64,000 bases of DNA, taken from assembly GCF_014230055.1 (NCBI RefSeq), contig NZ_JACHVA010000124.1, positions 36,058 to 100,057 on the forward strand, given 5' to 3'. The number at the start of each line of letters is the position of its first letter. Position 1 is the stretch's first letter. Below the pieces are notes generated by a model. It had not been told where the DNA came from and ran no database searches. It was given only the letters and a program-made list of their open reading frames with translations. The stretch is from Puniceicoccus vermicola. Lineage in GTDB: Bacteria > Verrucomicrobiota > Verrucomicrobiia > Opitutales > Puniceicoccaceae. Made by a program: the position numbers and the translations under genes. Of this stretch, positions 63,913 to 64,000 are shown in pieces.

Positions 63913-63949
63913 CGGTATCCTTTAATGCCTATCTCTCTATTAATCATCG

Positions 63950-63983
63950 GGGACAGGTTAGCATCCTCTGCTGCCTGTCCCCA
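63950..63983. repeat. Hairpin GGGGACAGG, 9-bp stem
   Basis: Arms 63950-63958 and 63975-63983 with a 16-base loop, next to a T run on the plus strand. It is upstream of the ISL3-like gene and may be an IS end or a dispersed hairpin repeat. Confidence 0.55.
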
Positions 63984-64000
63984 CTTTTTGATCAAGAGCG

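Overview
The window looks like part of a marine, polysaccharide-degrading member of the Verrucomicrobiota (Opitutales/Coraliomargarita-like is my best guess). The reasons are PEP-CTERM anchored exported proteins (248-1054, 14068-15000), a Verru_Chthon cassette protein A homologue (20696-24160), and a very high density of type I sulfatases and glycoside hydrolases. No rRNA, tRNA, CRISPR array or phage module was seen.

Layout. 1-1054 (minus): 5' end of a sulfatase, then a PEP-CTERM protein. 1403-11963 (plus): GH36 alpha-galactosidase, a chimeric pseudogene, a beta-helix protein with an in-frame amber codon, a heparinase II/III-like lipoprotein and a GH42-like protein. Three of these transcription units start with copies of one duplicated upstream cassette. 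12052-20000: sulfatase, PEP-CTERM protein, frameshifted sulfatase remnant, GH2, sulfatase. 19986-26586 (minus): Verru_Chthon protein A with a small exported partner, then a TIM-barrel-like protein. 27000-42457: two sulfatases, GH29 fucosidase, a frameshifted beta-propeller hydrolase, SASA-type esterase, GH78 rhamnosidase, sulfatase, SGNH esterase, sulfatase. 42451-52847: a sulfatase array broken by a degenerate IS630 element, ending at a GntR-type regulator overlapping a further sulfatase. 52860-63468: AraC regulator divergent from an operon of Gfo/Idh/MocA and SDR oxidoreductases, GH38 mannosidase, beta-helix/CBM9-like protein, SGNH hydrolase and a decayed DUF4838 gene cut by a truncated ISL3-like element.

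Taken together the genes fit intracellular desulfation, deacetylation and stepwise exo-hydrolysis of a branched sulfated heteropolysaccharide rich in fucose, galactose, rhamnose and mannose (galactofucan-like; inference). Thirteen sulfatase loci plus one remnant are present. All thirteen that retain an N-terminus carry a Cys-type C-x-P-x-R motif about 50 residues from it and none has a visible signal peptide. No transporter, SusC/D pair or formylglycine-generating enzyme lies in the window.

Two themes go beyond ordinary annotation. First, a short element of the form AATARRGAAYAA...TTGAC precedes about ten transcription units, usually 31-40 bases before the start codon. Second, duplicated cassettes, in-frame stops, homopolymer frameshifts and paired truncated-gene/truncated-IS junctions show a locus evolving by duplication, recombination and decay. 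Some of the single-base frameshifts could be assembly errors.
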